Source of the DNA: Phocoena phocoena
Lineage: Eukaryota > Chordata > Mammalia > Artiodactyla > Phocoenidae
DNA: 64,000 bases
NCBI RefSeq assembly: GCF_963924675.1
Contig: NC_089224.1
Location: 48,775,158-48,839,157, forward strand
Direction of reading: 5' to 3'
Shown: piece by piece, positions 1 to 11,624 of the stretch
Layout: each line of letters starts with the position of its first letter
Numbering within the stretch: position 1 is the first letter of the stretch
Made by a program: the position numbers and the translations under genes
The notes under the pieces: generated by a model
Database searches by the model: none
What the model was told of the DNA's origin: nothing
What the model saw: only the letters and a program-made list of their open reading frames with translations

Positions 1-597
1 CTCCACTTTGTCAGAGGAGAGCAGCCTCCCCTCCTTGGAGCCCCTACAAAGACTCCACCTGCAGAGTCTGCTGCTTCTCACTGCTTCCAGGCTAATAAAC
101 AGCATCAGAGCTCAGCACACCCAGAGCCCAGAAATCCAGTTCCTGGTCTGGGAGAAAGAGTCTCCACAGTGAAAGAAGAGGCGGCTGGTGTGAACTGGCA
201 GGAACTAGGGGAAGACACGTGGGAGTGGATCTCTAGTGAGCGTGCTGAAGTGGGGATGGGTGTGCAGAACGTAAGGCTGGCAGGTGGAGCGTTTACTGGC
301 TTGGGAGGACTCTCTTGTGACCCTGCATTCAACACCTCGAGCCATCCTAACAGGTCACTGCGACAGCTCCTACCGGCTTAGATAGGATGATAGTCCACAG
401 TAAGTGAGGTGAGAGGCCAGAGCTGCTCTGCAGAGGGTTAAGGAAGAGGTGACAAGATTCGTGGCGGTGAGCAAGTGAGACGGGATATTCTTTCAGAGGG
501 ACAGCCGACTATGCCAGTACCATTTATCAATCAAATCATTATCTTTCCCACTTAACTAAGATGTGTCCATTTTTATGCCTTAAAACAACCCTACTCA
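1..597. other. Intergenic DNA, nothing recognised
   Basis: The short open frames here show no domain, codon bias or splice context that would support a gene. No repeat family was recognised by eye. Confidence 0.6.
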
Positions 598-815
598 CAG
601 ATTAGAGGTTGCCTAGAGGCGGGGGTAGAAGCAGAATTGACTGCAAATGGGCACAATCCCTTTGGGATGATGGAAACGTTCTAAAACCAGATTTCCGTGG
701 TGGTACACAATTCTATAAATTTACTAAAAATAATTAAACTGTATATCTCAAATAGGTAAATTTGACGGTATGTAAAATTATACCTCGGTAAATCGGCTTT
801 AAAAATTACTCCAAG
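598..815 (+). mobile_element. Old L1 3' UTR-like fragment
   Basis: The segment follows the order seen in old mammalian L1 3' ends (ttagaggttgcctagaggc, gatgatggaaacgttctaaaa, ggtacacaattctataaa, cggtatgtaaaattatacctc). It is heavily diverged, so the subfamily cannot be named. Confidence 0.6.
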
Positions 816-1303
816 TACATTGTTTAGACTTTGTAACTTTTGTTATTGTTTCTGGAGATGGCATTTCTGGACGGCTGTTGTTCAAGGTGAGATACTATGA
901 CCTACAACTTCTTTTCAGCTTAGCTTCAGAAAGCTGGGGGCAGACCACAGTTTAATTCCCATACTGCACACATGCAGTCATTGTAAACTGCTAATCACAC
1001 GTGTCTTAACTGGATTATTATGCCGTACTTTGTACGACAAGAGCAGGAACTCAGGTTTCTTTCTGAATATCACACATTATTTCACTAGGTATCAATTTGA
1101 TACCCAGATATGCTAAAAATGACTAACTGATTAAAAGAGCAGTAGCTTAAGCATCATGCCCCCGGAAAGAGCCAGATCTTAAGGTTTGTTTACACATGAT
1201 GATTATAAAACAATCAGGAAGTTTTGTCAACTTTTTATCCGATTAAAAAAATTTTTTTGTTTTGGCCAGCAGAGGGCAATCTAGGTCCCATGAAACCGAG
1301 GGA

Positions 1304-1464
1304 AAAAAGAGAAAACAAATCCCACATGCCGCGGAGCGGCTAGGCCCGTGAGCCATGGCCGCTGAGCCTGCGCGTCCGGAGCCTGTGCTCTGCAACGGGA
1401 GAGGCCACAACAGTGAGAGGCCCGCGTACCGCAAAGAAAAATAAAAATAAAAAGAGAAAACAAA
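1304..1464 (+). mobile_element. 5'-truncated CHR SINE with 16-bp target-site duplication
   Basis: The element body (1320-1448) starts at cccacatgccgcggagcgg, so the tRNA-related head with its internal promoter boxes is missing. It continues through the typical gccatggccgctgagcc and gagaggcccgcgtaccgc parts to an A-rich tail. A perfect 16-base direct repeat (aaaaagagaaaacaaa) flanks it at 1304-1319 and 1449-1464. The low divergence suggests a fairly recent insertion in the cetacean lineage. Confidence 0.9.
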
Positions 1465-2159
1465 AAGGGGGAAAAAGAACATAAAAGACAATATATAATA
1501 ATCAGATGGCATCAACATTTCGGTGATTGGGCCTGTTAAGGCAGTCAGTCTGGTTTCCTCAGACTCATGAACCACTTTCTTCCTTCCCGTTCTCCGCCCT
1601 TCTCCTCCCATCTGTATTTCCTACATAATACATTTAGATGCTTTGATGTCCCTATTGACAAAAAGAAAAATCAAGGCAAGTATTGCATTATGCAACACTT
1701 CTCTCTTTTTTAATGGGAAGAACTGGCACTACATGTGAGAGGAAGCTGGCTCCTCCCTCCTTTCCCCTTCTTAGTTGCCAACCCATGTCTGTTAAGGGAT
1801 CCTCTTCCACGGTACTCACAAACCTAAGGAGTCCCAAGACTGAACCAGGGTTTCTCCATGTGGCCTGAAGACTGCCTGCATAAGCTATGAGGTGGGACAG
1901 GATGCCTGACACACCTGCAGATACTGGGTTCCACTCTAGGAAACGGAATCAGAATCTCAGGCATCAGGACCCGGGAATCTGCCTTGGCTTTTATTTAGAT
2001 CAATGGGTCACACCCTCCATTCCCATCAGAAGCAGGAAGAGGTGCGTGCTACAAGGCAGATTCCCGTGAAAAGAGAGAGTTCAAAGTACTGCAGAATGCA
2101 CAGGTTAACTCGTGACAGGAGTGGTGACACAGCTGGCTCTTCCTAAGAAGTGTACCTCA

Positions 2160-2347
2160 TAGAGCAGTACTACTCCAAGTGTGGTCCAGGGATCAGGAAA
2201 CACATCATTTTGGAATCTATTAGAAGTGCACATTCTCATCCCGCCCCAGACCTACTGAATCAATCTCTGGGGGGGTGGGGCCCAAGCATCTGTTTTAACA
2301 AGCTCCAGGGGATTCTCATGCATGTTTCAGTTTTAGAAGCACTGTAG
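2160..2347 (+). mobile_element. MER5A-like non-autonomous hAT transposon
   Basis: About 188 bases follow the MER5A order: ccaagtgtggtccag, ttagaagtgcacattctc, ccccagacctactgaatca, gggtggggcccaagcatctg, ttttaacaagctccagg, ending tagaagcactg. Family assignment is from memory. Partial copies that look related lie at about 2570-2640, 13848-13975 and 34720-34860. Confidence 0.75.
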
Positions 2348-4380
2348 ATGATTGTTTCCTAAACCTTTTTGACTGTAAATATACCTTTCCAGGCCCTTCA
2401 ATGGGCCATTCTGATTAAGAGCAGCTGGAAAGAGAACCTGGAAATTTGCGCAAGTTCCCCCATGTGACTCTTAACCATTAGGTAAGTTTAGGAGGCTCTG
2501 TAGGTGCCTTCCTGATTTCTTCATCTTCATGAGCCCTGATGGAGGCAGATGTTTTGGTAAGAGATGCAGGTAGGAATCACTGTGGAGCTTTTTAAAAATA
2601 CAGATTCTCTGGCCTTTTCCCCAAATCTAGTCAATCACTGTATCTAGGATAGGTGGTAAAGCAGTAAATGGTGTATTTTGTTTTACTGGATGGAGTAAGG
2701 GACTTAAATGAAGAAGGGGTAAATTTTCAGGGGGGGGGATGGCCCCGTGCCTAGGGATGCTAGGTGCTGATGCTCCAGCTTGGGACTTTCAGCAAAGACC
2801 CAGCACCAAGCTCAGGCAGACAGGGCTGGAGCTATACTTTCTAGCAGACCACAAAGGCCTGGGCGAGAAAACCTGGCAGCAGTAGCATCACCTACGCTGA
2901 GGACCAGAGGCCCTTCCCCATAGACAGAACCGAGAGAGCACTGCCTGCCAATTCTGGTGGGAGCGGGAAGAAAGCCATACTTAATTGGGTTTAGAAAAAT
3001 AAAGAAATGTGATGTTTCTTTTACCAGTCACACACAGAAATATTTAGAGGAAGCCGGAACACCAGCAAGGAGGTAAAGTGTGAAAAATGTTTCTTTTGAA
3101 ACTTCTCTCTTTGCTTTCTTCATCTCCTATGTCTGACATTCTATATAACCAGCCTTTTATAAGACCTTATAGTCTCTTTATTTCACCATCAAGGAGCTCA
3201 CCTTTTGTCTTGCTACTAAGATATTTCATAATGTTGGTAGGTTCTTTTTTCTTTTCTAAGCTCTAAATACCAGTAAGCCTGAGACTACACTGGGTAAACA
3301 ATCAACCCTTTTACAAAGCTCTTTCTTCCAGTGTTTGACCCCAAAGAGCCAAGTGTTTAACACCTTAGTCTTCAATCAAAATCACATATATTGAGCTTAA
3401 TGAAGTGCTCGATACGCGGTAATACAATTACAAGCAACAATTACAAGCATCATCTGATAAAAGCGTTGAATGTGTTTGATTCCCTGGTGTGAAAACAATG
3501 ATACAGGAAATTCAAACACAGCTGTAAATACACACCTATTTTTATTGCTTAAAGGGCCCTAAAAGCCTATAATCAGGATAGACTCTGCCAGGTGAAGAAA
3601 TCTACATTTTGCAAGCCTGGAATATAAAGAAAGGAAAATTCCTAATTTTGTGAATGCTACAAACATTTTTCAGATGACATCCAAAAACAGATATGAAACC
3701 CTTGTTTCTGAGACCACACTTGTCATGCAGAAAAAAAATCAAGAACCCAGATTACACGAAGGTCTCCAAACATCTTCGAATTTTCCTGATATTCAAACTT
3801 TATTCTCCACCCCTCTACTGTGAAGCTTTGTTATTTCTTATCCGAAGGGACTTCCCAAAATCTTGGCCTTGGTACATATGGGTGAATAATCACATAAGGT
3901 AGTACAAAAAAAGTCCAGGGTTCCTTTTTGAGAAAATGGTATTGAGATGCTGCTCTCCACTCCTTTACCTCCAAAGCTGACAGCCTGCCTCCCTCCTGTC
4001 AAGAATCACAGCTTCTCTGACCCAGATGGGAGGCCACCATCACTTAGACACACGAGAAGTGAGTGACATTCAACACCCTGACCTTTAAGCGGCTAGCCTT
4101 CATCGGGTCCTTTCAAAAATAGTTTTGTTCTTTTCCTTGACACCTCCTAGGTCCCCAACAGCTGGGCCTAGAAATTGCTGGAGTGGCCACCTCTCCATGT
4201 AGCCCAGGAAGTCTTCACCAACCACCACAGAGAGTTCCAAACGGTAGCTTCAAGATGTTGCTGTCTTTAGCATTAAGTCCTTCGTGTCACCATCACCACC
4301 CCCATGGGATGAAAGGCCGTCTGCAAAAGCAGTTTTTTTTTTTTTTAACTTTATAACTATAAACCAACTTTTACGACTGA
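2348..4380. other. Intergenic DNA downstream of SH3GL2
   Basis: Apart from a short MER5A-like piece near 2570-2640, I recognise no gene or repeat. Open frames here are short and without recognisable domains. Confidence 0.6.
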
Positions 4381-4387
4381 GGCATGA

Positions 4388-5170
4388 TTTTTTTTAACTG
4401 AAGTATAGTTGATTTACAGTGTTGTGTTAGTTTCTGGTTTACAGCAATTACTCAATTTATAATATATGTATTATATATATCTCACACCTGAATGTGTAAC
4501 ATTAAAGACAACAGAAAGCTTTACTGGTTCAAATATGGTTGAACACATATATGCCTCTTTCTGGACTTGCTCTTCTGTACGGATCATCTTTTGTCCTATC
4601 ACTGAATCAACATCACACTTTCTTAATTACTATAGCTTTATGTTTTATATCTAGAGAAAGTCCCCCAACTAAGTTGTCCTTCTTTAAGAAGAAATATCCG
4701 TTTGCATTTCACATAACTTTCATAATGTGCTTGTCAATATTCAAACACACACAAAAAGCTCCCTGAGATTTTGGTTGAAGTTGCACTAAACCTATAGGTC
4801 AATTTGGGTAGAAATGACATATTCACAATGCTGAGTTTTCCAACCCATAAATGTAAATATCTCTTCACTCATTAGGGTCTTCTTTATTTTTTCTCAAACA
4901 TGTTTCATAATTTTCTGTGTAGAGATCTTATATAATTCTTATTAGATTTATGTCTATAGACTTGAATTTTTGATGCCTTTGTAAATGATATACATTTTAA
5001 TTACTTTTTTCTAATTGACTGTTACTGGTATATAAAAATTTTTTGGATATTGATTATATATCCAGTAATCCTATTAAATTTACTTATTGAGTCTAATAGT
5101 TTATCTGTGACTCTTCTGGATTTTCTCCATTCACAATAATATCATTGGTAATTTCTTCTTTAAATTGGTT
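4388..5170 (-). mobile_element. Old L1 remnants (3' end and ORF2 part)
   Basis: 4388-4470 matches the 3' end of an L1 read from the minus strand (aactgaagtatagttgatttac). 4540-5170 is a diverged L1 ORF2 segment on the minus strand, recognisable by the order of phrases shared with the younger L1s at 49100-49800 (attactatagctttatg, gagttttccaaccc, tcataattttctgtgtagag). It is riddled with stops. Confidence 0.65.
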
Positions 5171-5854
5171 TGAAGAATTGATCTATAATACTCTAACTCA
5201 TAGCTAGCAAAAATATTATTTTCATGTTACAGCAGTTCACCAACAGTATATATGTGAACCTAATATATTTGATTAAAACAATTTGTTTTAGATTAGAACA
5301 TTTGGACTATTGGCCTCGGCATGGAGGAATACAAAGGGCACCCAGTACATAAAGAACATGCTTATTTTCTCAGGAGCTCAGGAAATAGATATTCTGTATG
5401 CACTGCTCCCCTCCCCCCACCTACCTCCCCCTCCCCCCATATATACACCAAGAGAAAAGGCGGCCACCTTTTGGCCAGTCTGTATTTCCACATCTCTTCC
5501 TTTCTCTTTAAGCATGAAAGAAAACAAAAGACTGATTGAAATGATACATTTTATTTGCTCCTCTGAATATAACACTCTTCTGAGTATATCACCATGATGC
5601 TATCTCATTTAACTTCTAGAACTTCTTCTTCTCTCCACTTTCTTATCTTCTTTTTCAAATCTCCTCCTTCCCTGCGTTACCAGTAAGTTACCAGTGTCCA
5701 CGCTAAGTCGCTTCTTGATAATGGAACTTCCCCTGCTTACAGAGAAGTAGGTCTGAGGTTGGAACCAGGTCTGCTTTGGTTGTATCAGAAGGCAATGAAG
5801 ACTAGTCCACCCACTGTCGGACCCAGAGAACTGACACAAAATAAAGGACCAGAG

Positions 5855-7260
5855 CCTTTGGTTCTGTCTTCAGCAATATTTATTGGAAACAGCGACGCTT
5901 CCCGTGGTTAAGAGTTTATACATTAAGCAGTTAAGATTTGCCTGTCGCTCCACACGATCCACTACCGCAGGTGGCACATCCAAAGCAGCACATTAAACCT
6001 CTGAAAGAATCTGTACAGCTAGATACATAGAACTCTGGATGCCTAACAGGACTTTAATGACTGATACGAAAAAACCCGCAAGAAACAAATGAATGAAGAA
6101 AACCACTCATAAGTTTACACACAGTACTGTACACACAAAATGAAGAGGAGATAGAAGGCACAGAAATAAAAGTCATGACTGAATTGGGAAAGAGCTTTGC
6201 ATACGCAGCCACACATCTTAAACTGCTAAGCAAAAAATCATCTTTATTTGGTCCTCATTGAGGGCAGAATATGCACAAATGATGTTCAAAGAACACAAGG
6301 TGAAAGTGGAGTGGGAAGATAGTTACTGTTTCTCGGTCTATGAACTAGTGGGAAAAGGGTTTCTAGTGTTTTTCTTCTTGTGTCTCTATACCAAATGTAT
6401 TCATGAAACATGTAATTCATAAATAAGACTGAAGTGAAGATATTTGTTCCCCTGTCCAGGTACCTTCAGAAATGCCCTGTATGTATACATGGTTTCTGTA
6501 CAGCAAGAAATTTAAGCTTGGAAACCAGATCTCTTCCCATTTCCTCATAATGGAGAATCTCCTCTTCAGCTCCTCCCTCAATATGCTGACTGCTAACTGT
6601 CTTACTTAGAAATAAAATGGGAATCCCCCTCTGGCTTTAATAGCAGGGAGGGAAGAAAACCGGCTGTAACTCAGAAATAGGCATAAGCTGTGGAACAAAG
6701 GTGACTGTTCTCAGAGAAGGCTTTGAACCCACACTCAACACTTTTATATTGACAGCACCAAGGGACTCGCTCGTTCAGACCAGAAGACAATTTGCTGGTG
6801 AGGGAGGCTTCCTTTGACCATTCTGTGACTCACATGTTTGGGAGGGGTCAATGTGAAAGCGAGAACTTTCTCCTCTATCTAAATGGAGAACCTGAGACCT
6901 TGAGATGGCCCCGGGTGGTAGATAACATCTTCGGCAGGATGGTTTATCTGTGATGTGGCTGATGGTCATATTCTAAGAAGCCACATCCTCCTGAGAACTG
7001 TGTAAACAGCAGTTCTGTGAATTCTGGCTGGTCTCAGATGGTATTTAAAAAGCACATGCCACGCCCACCAGGCTAAGAAGATACCATCCATCACCATGAC
7101 TCTTGTGGGATCACACAAGTCAACGAAACGTACTCAGTGGGGCTTGGTGACTTGGACCACTGCAGCCTGCACTTGGGACGTGTTGTAAGCAGCATTACCA
7201 AAGCAGTGGTTAAACTTAACTATCTGGGTCAGGAAGAGGTGAGCCAGCCAGCATGACATC
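5855..7260 (-). other. SH3GL2: SH3GL2 3' UTR
   Basis: About 1.4 kb follow the TAG stop before the most likely polyadenylation signal at 5879-5884, which is similar to the 3' UTR length I expect for this gene. No SINE, L1 or other recent insertion was recognised in it, unlike the introns, which fits a conserved exon. The end near 5855 is inferred, since cleavage normally falls 10-30 bases past the signal. A second AATAAA-type hexamer on the minus strand lies at 6243-6248 and would give a UTR about 360 bases shorter. Confidence 0.75.
5879..5884 (-). terminator. SH3GL2: Polyadenylation signal AATAAA of SH3GL2
   Basis: The plus strand reads tttatt, which is AATAAA on the minus strand, about 1.4 kb past the stop codon. 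Downstream (lower coordinates) the strand loses any sign of transcript-like conservation and old repeats begin. Assigned by motif and distance only; no transcript evidence is available here. Confidence 0.65.
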
Positions 7261-7460
7261 CTAATGGGGCAGAGCAACCAGAATCTCCACATAATTGATG
7301 GGGAAGAAGCCTGACTGGCCATGGAGCATCCCCTCATACCAGTTCTCATCAATCTGGTTAGTGAGTGTGATGATATCACCCTCTTTAAAACCCAACTCCC
7401 CTTCATTTTCAGGTTCAAAGTCGTACAGAGCTCGGCAGCAGGGCTGATCCATTGGGGCAC
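7261..7460 (-). CDS. SH3GL2: SH3GL2 exon 9, coding part (SH3 domain and stop)
   Basis: The final coding segment completes Gly287 and encodes residues 288-352, ending in a TAG stop at 7261-7263. It holds the complete SH3 domain (about residues 290-349). The ALYDF motif is at 297-301, the acidic RT loop EPENEGEL follows, and the ligand-binding Trp327 (NWYEG), Pro340 and Tyr343 (FFPINYVE) are all present. This domain binds proline-rich tails of synaptojanin-1 and dynamin. The acceptor is a long pyrimidine tract ending in CAG at 7461-7462. The Met at 290 is internal; the exon starts two codons upstream. The C-terminal VALPH is the signature that separates A1 from its paralogues. Confidence 0.98.
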
Positions 7461-9554
7461 CTGGGAGTAAGAGCAGGAGAGAAGAACACAGAAAGACAAG
7501 GGGAATTTAATGCACGTATCTACCTCCTGCCGCACCTGCCCAGCTTGCTGTCCCCCTTGGTTCCTCCCTCACTCCTCTTCCCGCTGAAGCTTCCTCTTGC
7601 TACTGGTCCCCAGTGTCTGCTGCATGGCACCTTGCCCTCTAGCAGTCTTCAGAAGCTTTCTCATGTTTCTTGAAGTTGTTGAATTGCTGTTTCTATTTCC
7701 GGTATGAAAAATTGGCCACATCTATCCTTGTGATACGTACAACACAATTCATCAAGGTTGGCCTTGCTAACAATGCCCAGAGATGGGAGACCCAATGACT
7801 TAAGGAGTATTAACGAGATTTAGGTTCAAAATGAAGCGTGGCCAGAATTCTTTCCATGCTAGCACTTTAAGATCTCTGCACATGTGAAATAATAGAGTTT
7901 ATTACACGGACAAAACTTTACAACTTCAGAATAACAATGCAGTTCTCACTTTTTAAAAATAAAGACCCCTCCCCACCCAGCCTCTGGAAAAAGCTGTAAT
8001 GTAGTAAAAATAAGACAATATAAAACACTGGGTTCAAGTTCTTACTCTCTGTGACCTTGCCTAAGGCACTTTGCTCTCAGGTTCTTTGTCTAAAATTGGA
8101 ACTAACAGTAGAACTTACTTTTCACAGTACTACTCTGGCTATTACATGAGATTATATAAAAATGATATAATTTACACCTTTGCGTTATATATTGCATATA
8201 TAAACATGAGGTGTGCATCAGAGCTACGGCATAGAAAAAAATAATATATTCTTCCTTGAGTTAAATATTGAAGGATGGGATCATAGCTTAAAAGGGACCT
8301 ATGTTAAATGAGCAAATATATTAACACAGCAGGCACACACGTATGTATATCGACGCAGACAAGTGCATACAGCTCCATGCCATGTAGATGGCTTTGAAGG
8401 GGAACAATGAATTTTTATTTTTTTTTTACTTAGAGAAAGCAAATTAATGAGTCTCCAAAAGAAAAGTGAAATATGGGATTGGTTTTTGAGCAGGGGGAAG
8501 CAGGTTACCTATAACTTATATGACTAGTCCTTGTAACCAGATAACTTCTAAAAACCACTGCCGTTTATCCGCACGCTGAGGGCTCTGAGCAGCAGAGCTA
8601 AGCACAAGGGGCAGAGAACTCCAACTGTCGTCACACACCTCACTTTGTTCCTTCATGGTCTCCTGAGAGCATCTATGTTTCCTACTGTAGAACATCAGGC
8701 ACTGGGGATGCAGGGAAAACAGGAGAAAGCTGCATATCCTTAAAATCCATATCCAGTATGAGATAGTCCCTGTTCTTCAACCAAGAAGATTACCAAGGTT
8801 GAATGTATTTCAAGCACAGGTTTTTATCTGACCTGTGTGTAGGGGGTGGAGAGCGGTGGTACCACCTAAAAGAATACATTACTGGGTACACATCAACATT
8901 CCGGATGGAAAACAAGTTTTAGCTTCCATTGTATCGACCTCTTACCACAGCACGATGAACTGGCTGGAGGGTGGGGAAAGGAGGGAAGTCTAGCAGATGC
9001 TGAGACTCAGAATATATTCATCTACAAATATATTCACCCACATGCTTCTGTGACTCAAGAAATCCAACTCGGCAAGTTCCTGGAGCTGCTTGCTGTCTGT
9101 GGGTTATAAGTGAGTGTATGTGGGCACGCACTGCCCAGAAGCATGATCCCTCATGCAGGCAGGAATCACGGAAGCAGAATAACAGGAAGAAAAGATGACA
9201 CCCCTACAAGTAAACTCACATATTAAGGTAACTGTAAGACCACAAAGGAGGGTCAAAATCAAATGTGTTTGTTAGAACAGTTAAGTATGTGCTGATGATG
9301 GACAGTGAGAGAAAAAAAGGGACCTAACAAAGAAAGTTTTATAGAGGAGAGAGAGTAAAGGAGGGGAAGAGATAATCAATGAGACAAGAAGGAACTCCTT
9401 TAAGAGTTTCTACCTGACAAAACCATCCTGTAAGAAATATATTATAGTGGATTCCTTATGCACACAGATTGGACTGCTCCTAGCATTTCTGGAAGAGTGT
9501 CAGTGCAGTGTGCCCAGGCCCGGGGAATGGGTTCTGCAGGCCTCCGCTCCTTAC
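7461..9554 (-). other. SH3GL2: SH3GL2 intron 8
   Basis: 2,094 bases between exons 8 and 9. Around 8030-8160 there is a MIR-like stretch (ctgtgaccttgcctaagg...). The remainder is unique-looking, AT-rich sequence in which I see no exon, RNA gene or recent transposon. Confidence 0.85.
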
Positions 9555-9685
9555 CTGCAGGTTTGGGAGTGCTCGTGTGGGAGAGGCCCCCATTGGGCTG
9601 AGTGCTGTCCCCAGTTGTAAACTCCAGGCTCATTCGAGGTTTAGGCTGATATTCCCTTCTAGGCTGAGATGAAGCTTGTCTTATT
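9555..9685 (-). CDS. SH3GL2: SH3GL2 exon 8 (linker between BAR and SH3)
   Basis: This 131-base exon completes Arg243, encodes residues 244-286 ([22 protein letters not shown]...STPKPA) and gives the first base of Gly287. The acceptor is tgcag and the donor GTAAGG. The product is the flexible Pro/Ser/Thr-rich linker that tethers the C-terminal SH3 domain to the membrane-bound BAR domain. It is the least constrained part of endophilins. Here it reads LEFTTGD and [11 protein letters not shown], which differs at several residues from the human sequence as I remember it, in keeping with relaxed selection. The open frame continues past the donor into intron 8. Confidence 0.95.
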
Positions 9686-11520
9686 CTGCATTAAAAAGAA
9701 AAAGGGGGGTAGAGTATGCAGCCAATTAAGAAGAAAAAGAAAAGCAATACAATCCTGAAAATGCTTAGGTCACCCACCAACCTACCATTGTGGAGTATGG
9801 GAAATCTGAAAAGGACCCTTAGTTTTCTTATCTGTGTCTGTCTCCACTTTAGTGCTGTGGTCACACCCGCTGTGGTTATACCCTCACTGCCTTCATCCTT
9901 CCTCTCACTTTCTCCCTCATTTACTCAGAGCTCACTTTGCAAGTATGCAGGGTGCTAGGTGCCAGGAACTCAAAGATGAATAAGTCACAGTTCCTACCCT
10001 CAAGCAGCTTATGGCCTGGAGGGGAGACAGAACATAAACAACTGATTACTGTCAAGTGTAGTAAGTGCTGCTACGGAGATAGGACAAAATGCCACAGGAA
10101 CCCAGGGGTGGAGCTGGGGGTGGTGAGGAGTCTACCTGTTCATGGGGAAGTTGGAGAAGGTTTAAGGAGAAAAGGTAAAAGATAGGTAGGAGTCATTTCT
10201 AGATGGACAGCTGTTTCCAGAAGAAAGTTATTTCTTGTAGAGCTTCAGACGGTATGGAGGGAGGAAAGGGGGAAATACTGTGTGCTCTGGGAACAGCACA
10301 GAGGAAGGGGGAGAGAATCCAAAGGAGACAGGAGAGAGGTGGAAAGGTACAGGCAGTAAATGTATTCTGCACACCCGGAAGTATTTTCCACAGCTTCAGG
10401 TGTTCACGAAGCAAAGCGAACAGCAGATTTGCAAGGGTGGGGGGAGTTTAGGGTATGGCGACTGTAGAATAACAGTGGCTTTGGACATATTTCAGAGGCA
10501 AAAAAGAAAAGAGGCCTTCATGCTCAACCGATGTCACAAAGACATATGATATTTCTTTAGTACGTGGAAGTGCATGGTTTTAAACCATTCTAGAGGCTTC
10601 AGAGTGTTACACATAATTCCACAAGGGTGCACTGAGGAAAGATGAATGATCCAAGCACTAGTCAAGGAAGATACTGAGGAGAGGAAGAGGCTGGCCAGAT
10701 GGAAACGGGTGAGGTCGTTTCCCGTAACACAGCACCGTAACTGGAGGCTGCCTTGTGCACTTATAGCCATATCATCAGCTATGAGAGTCGACTCTGGCCA
10801 TGAGCTGAGAATAAAGGCTGCTGAGGCAATCCTTTGATGTACATGCGTTTAGTTGAACTAAAATAACACATATGATATAGCACAGGGCTACCGTGTACAG
10901 CTGTGCAGGCTGTGTCCTGCAGCTCCAGGGAGACTCATTCATGAATTAAACCACCCAGCCTGGCTATGAGGCCCATCTGAGGAGGTGGAACAGACATAAG
11001 AAAGCAGCTCCCTCTGACGGACCTCGTCACCATTCAGAGAAATACAAGGTATGGAACGACACAGGCTTTCCAACAGGTTATGCTTAAACGTGAACCCCTG
11101 CTGCACCACTGTGTGACCCTGAGCCCCAGTTTGCTCGTCTGTTAGGTGAGGCTAACAATACTTGGTTTACAGGGCTCTTCTATGATTGATGATGATACAC
11201 TTTCAGTACCCACACAGAATAGCTGCTCAGCAAATCACATCCATTATCATTAGTAGAGTCCTGGTGTCCCATCTGTGGCATCCAAAATACTCCTTAAGTA
11301 TTTAGCTCTCATAAACACAAGACTAGATTCAACCGAACAAGGTAAAACAAAGCCCAAGATAATACAAAATCAAAACAAATGGTCCATAAGGTGTCTTTGT
11401 AGGATCAGCAGGAATTTTGGTGGAAGTTTTTCTTCGAATGTATTCTAATATTTCCACTTCTTTATACACCATTTCATAGCAAGAAAATGGAAATGGAAAA
11501 CGCAGGAAGCTGTAAAATAC
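9686..11520 (-). other. SH3GL2: SH3GL2 intron 7
   Basis: 1,835 bases. An L2-like fragment in antisense orientation covers about 9925-10180 (aagatgaataagtcacag, gcagcttatgg). A MIR-like fragment lies at about 11060-11260 (ctgtgtgaccctgagc). The stretch 10240-10350 is strongly purine-rich on the plus strand. No other exon seen. Confidence 0.8.
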
Positions 11521-11624
11521 CTTTCCTCCAGTCTGACTGTGACTTGCTGCAGGATCTGGACTGCCTGCTTATGGTACTCCAGCTGCGCTTGGATGAGCGC
11601 AGACAGCTGGCTCACCTGTTCGAT
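11521..11624 (-). CDS. SH3GL2: SH3GL2 exon 7 (end of BAR domain)
   Basis: This 104-base exon encodes residues 209-242 ([20 protein letters not shown]...VRLEE) and two bases of Arg243. The acceptor is atctgcag and the donor GTATTT. It forms the last part of the third BAR helix, which packs in the dimer's four-helix core. The residue after SAL is Ile (codon ATC) where I recall Val in the human protein, a conservative difference. The neighbouring introns contain no other open frame that resembles a coding exon. Confidence 0.96.

Noticed and set aside
6243..6248. Alternative polyadenylation signal for SH3GL2
   Set aside because: Possible, but the signal at 5879-5884 fits the expected UTR length better; kept only as a note in the 3' UTR entry.
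7134..7535. A 133-codon minus-strand frame overlapping the last SH3GL2 exon
   Set aside because: It is a shadow of the SH3 exon in another frame and runs across the splice acceptor.
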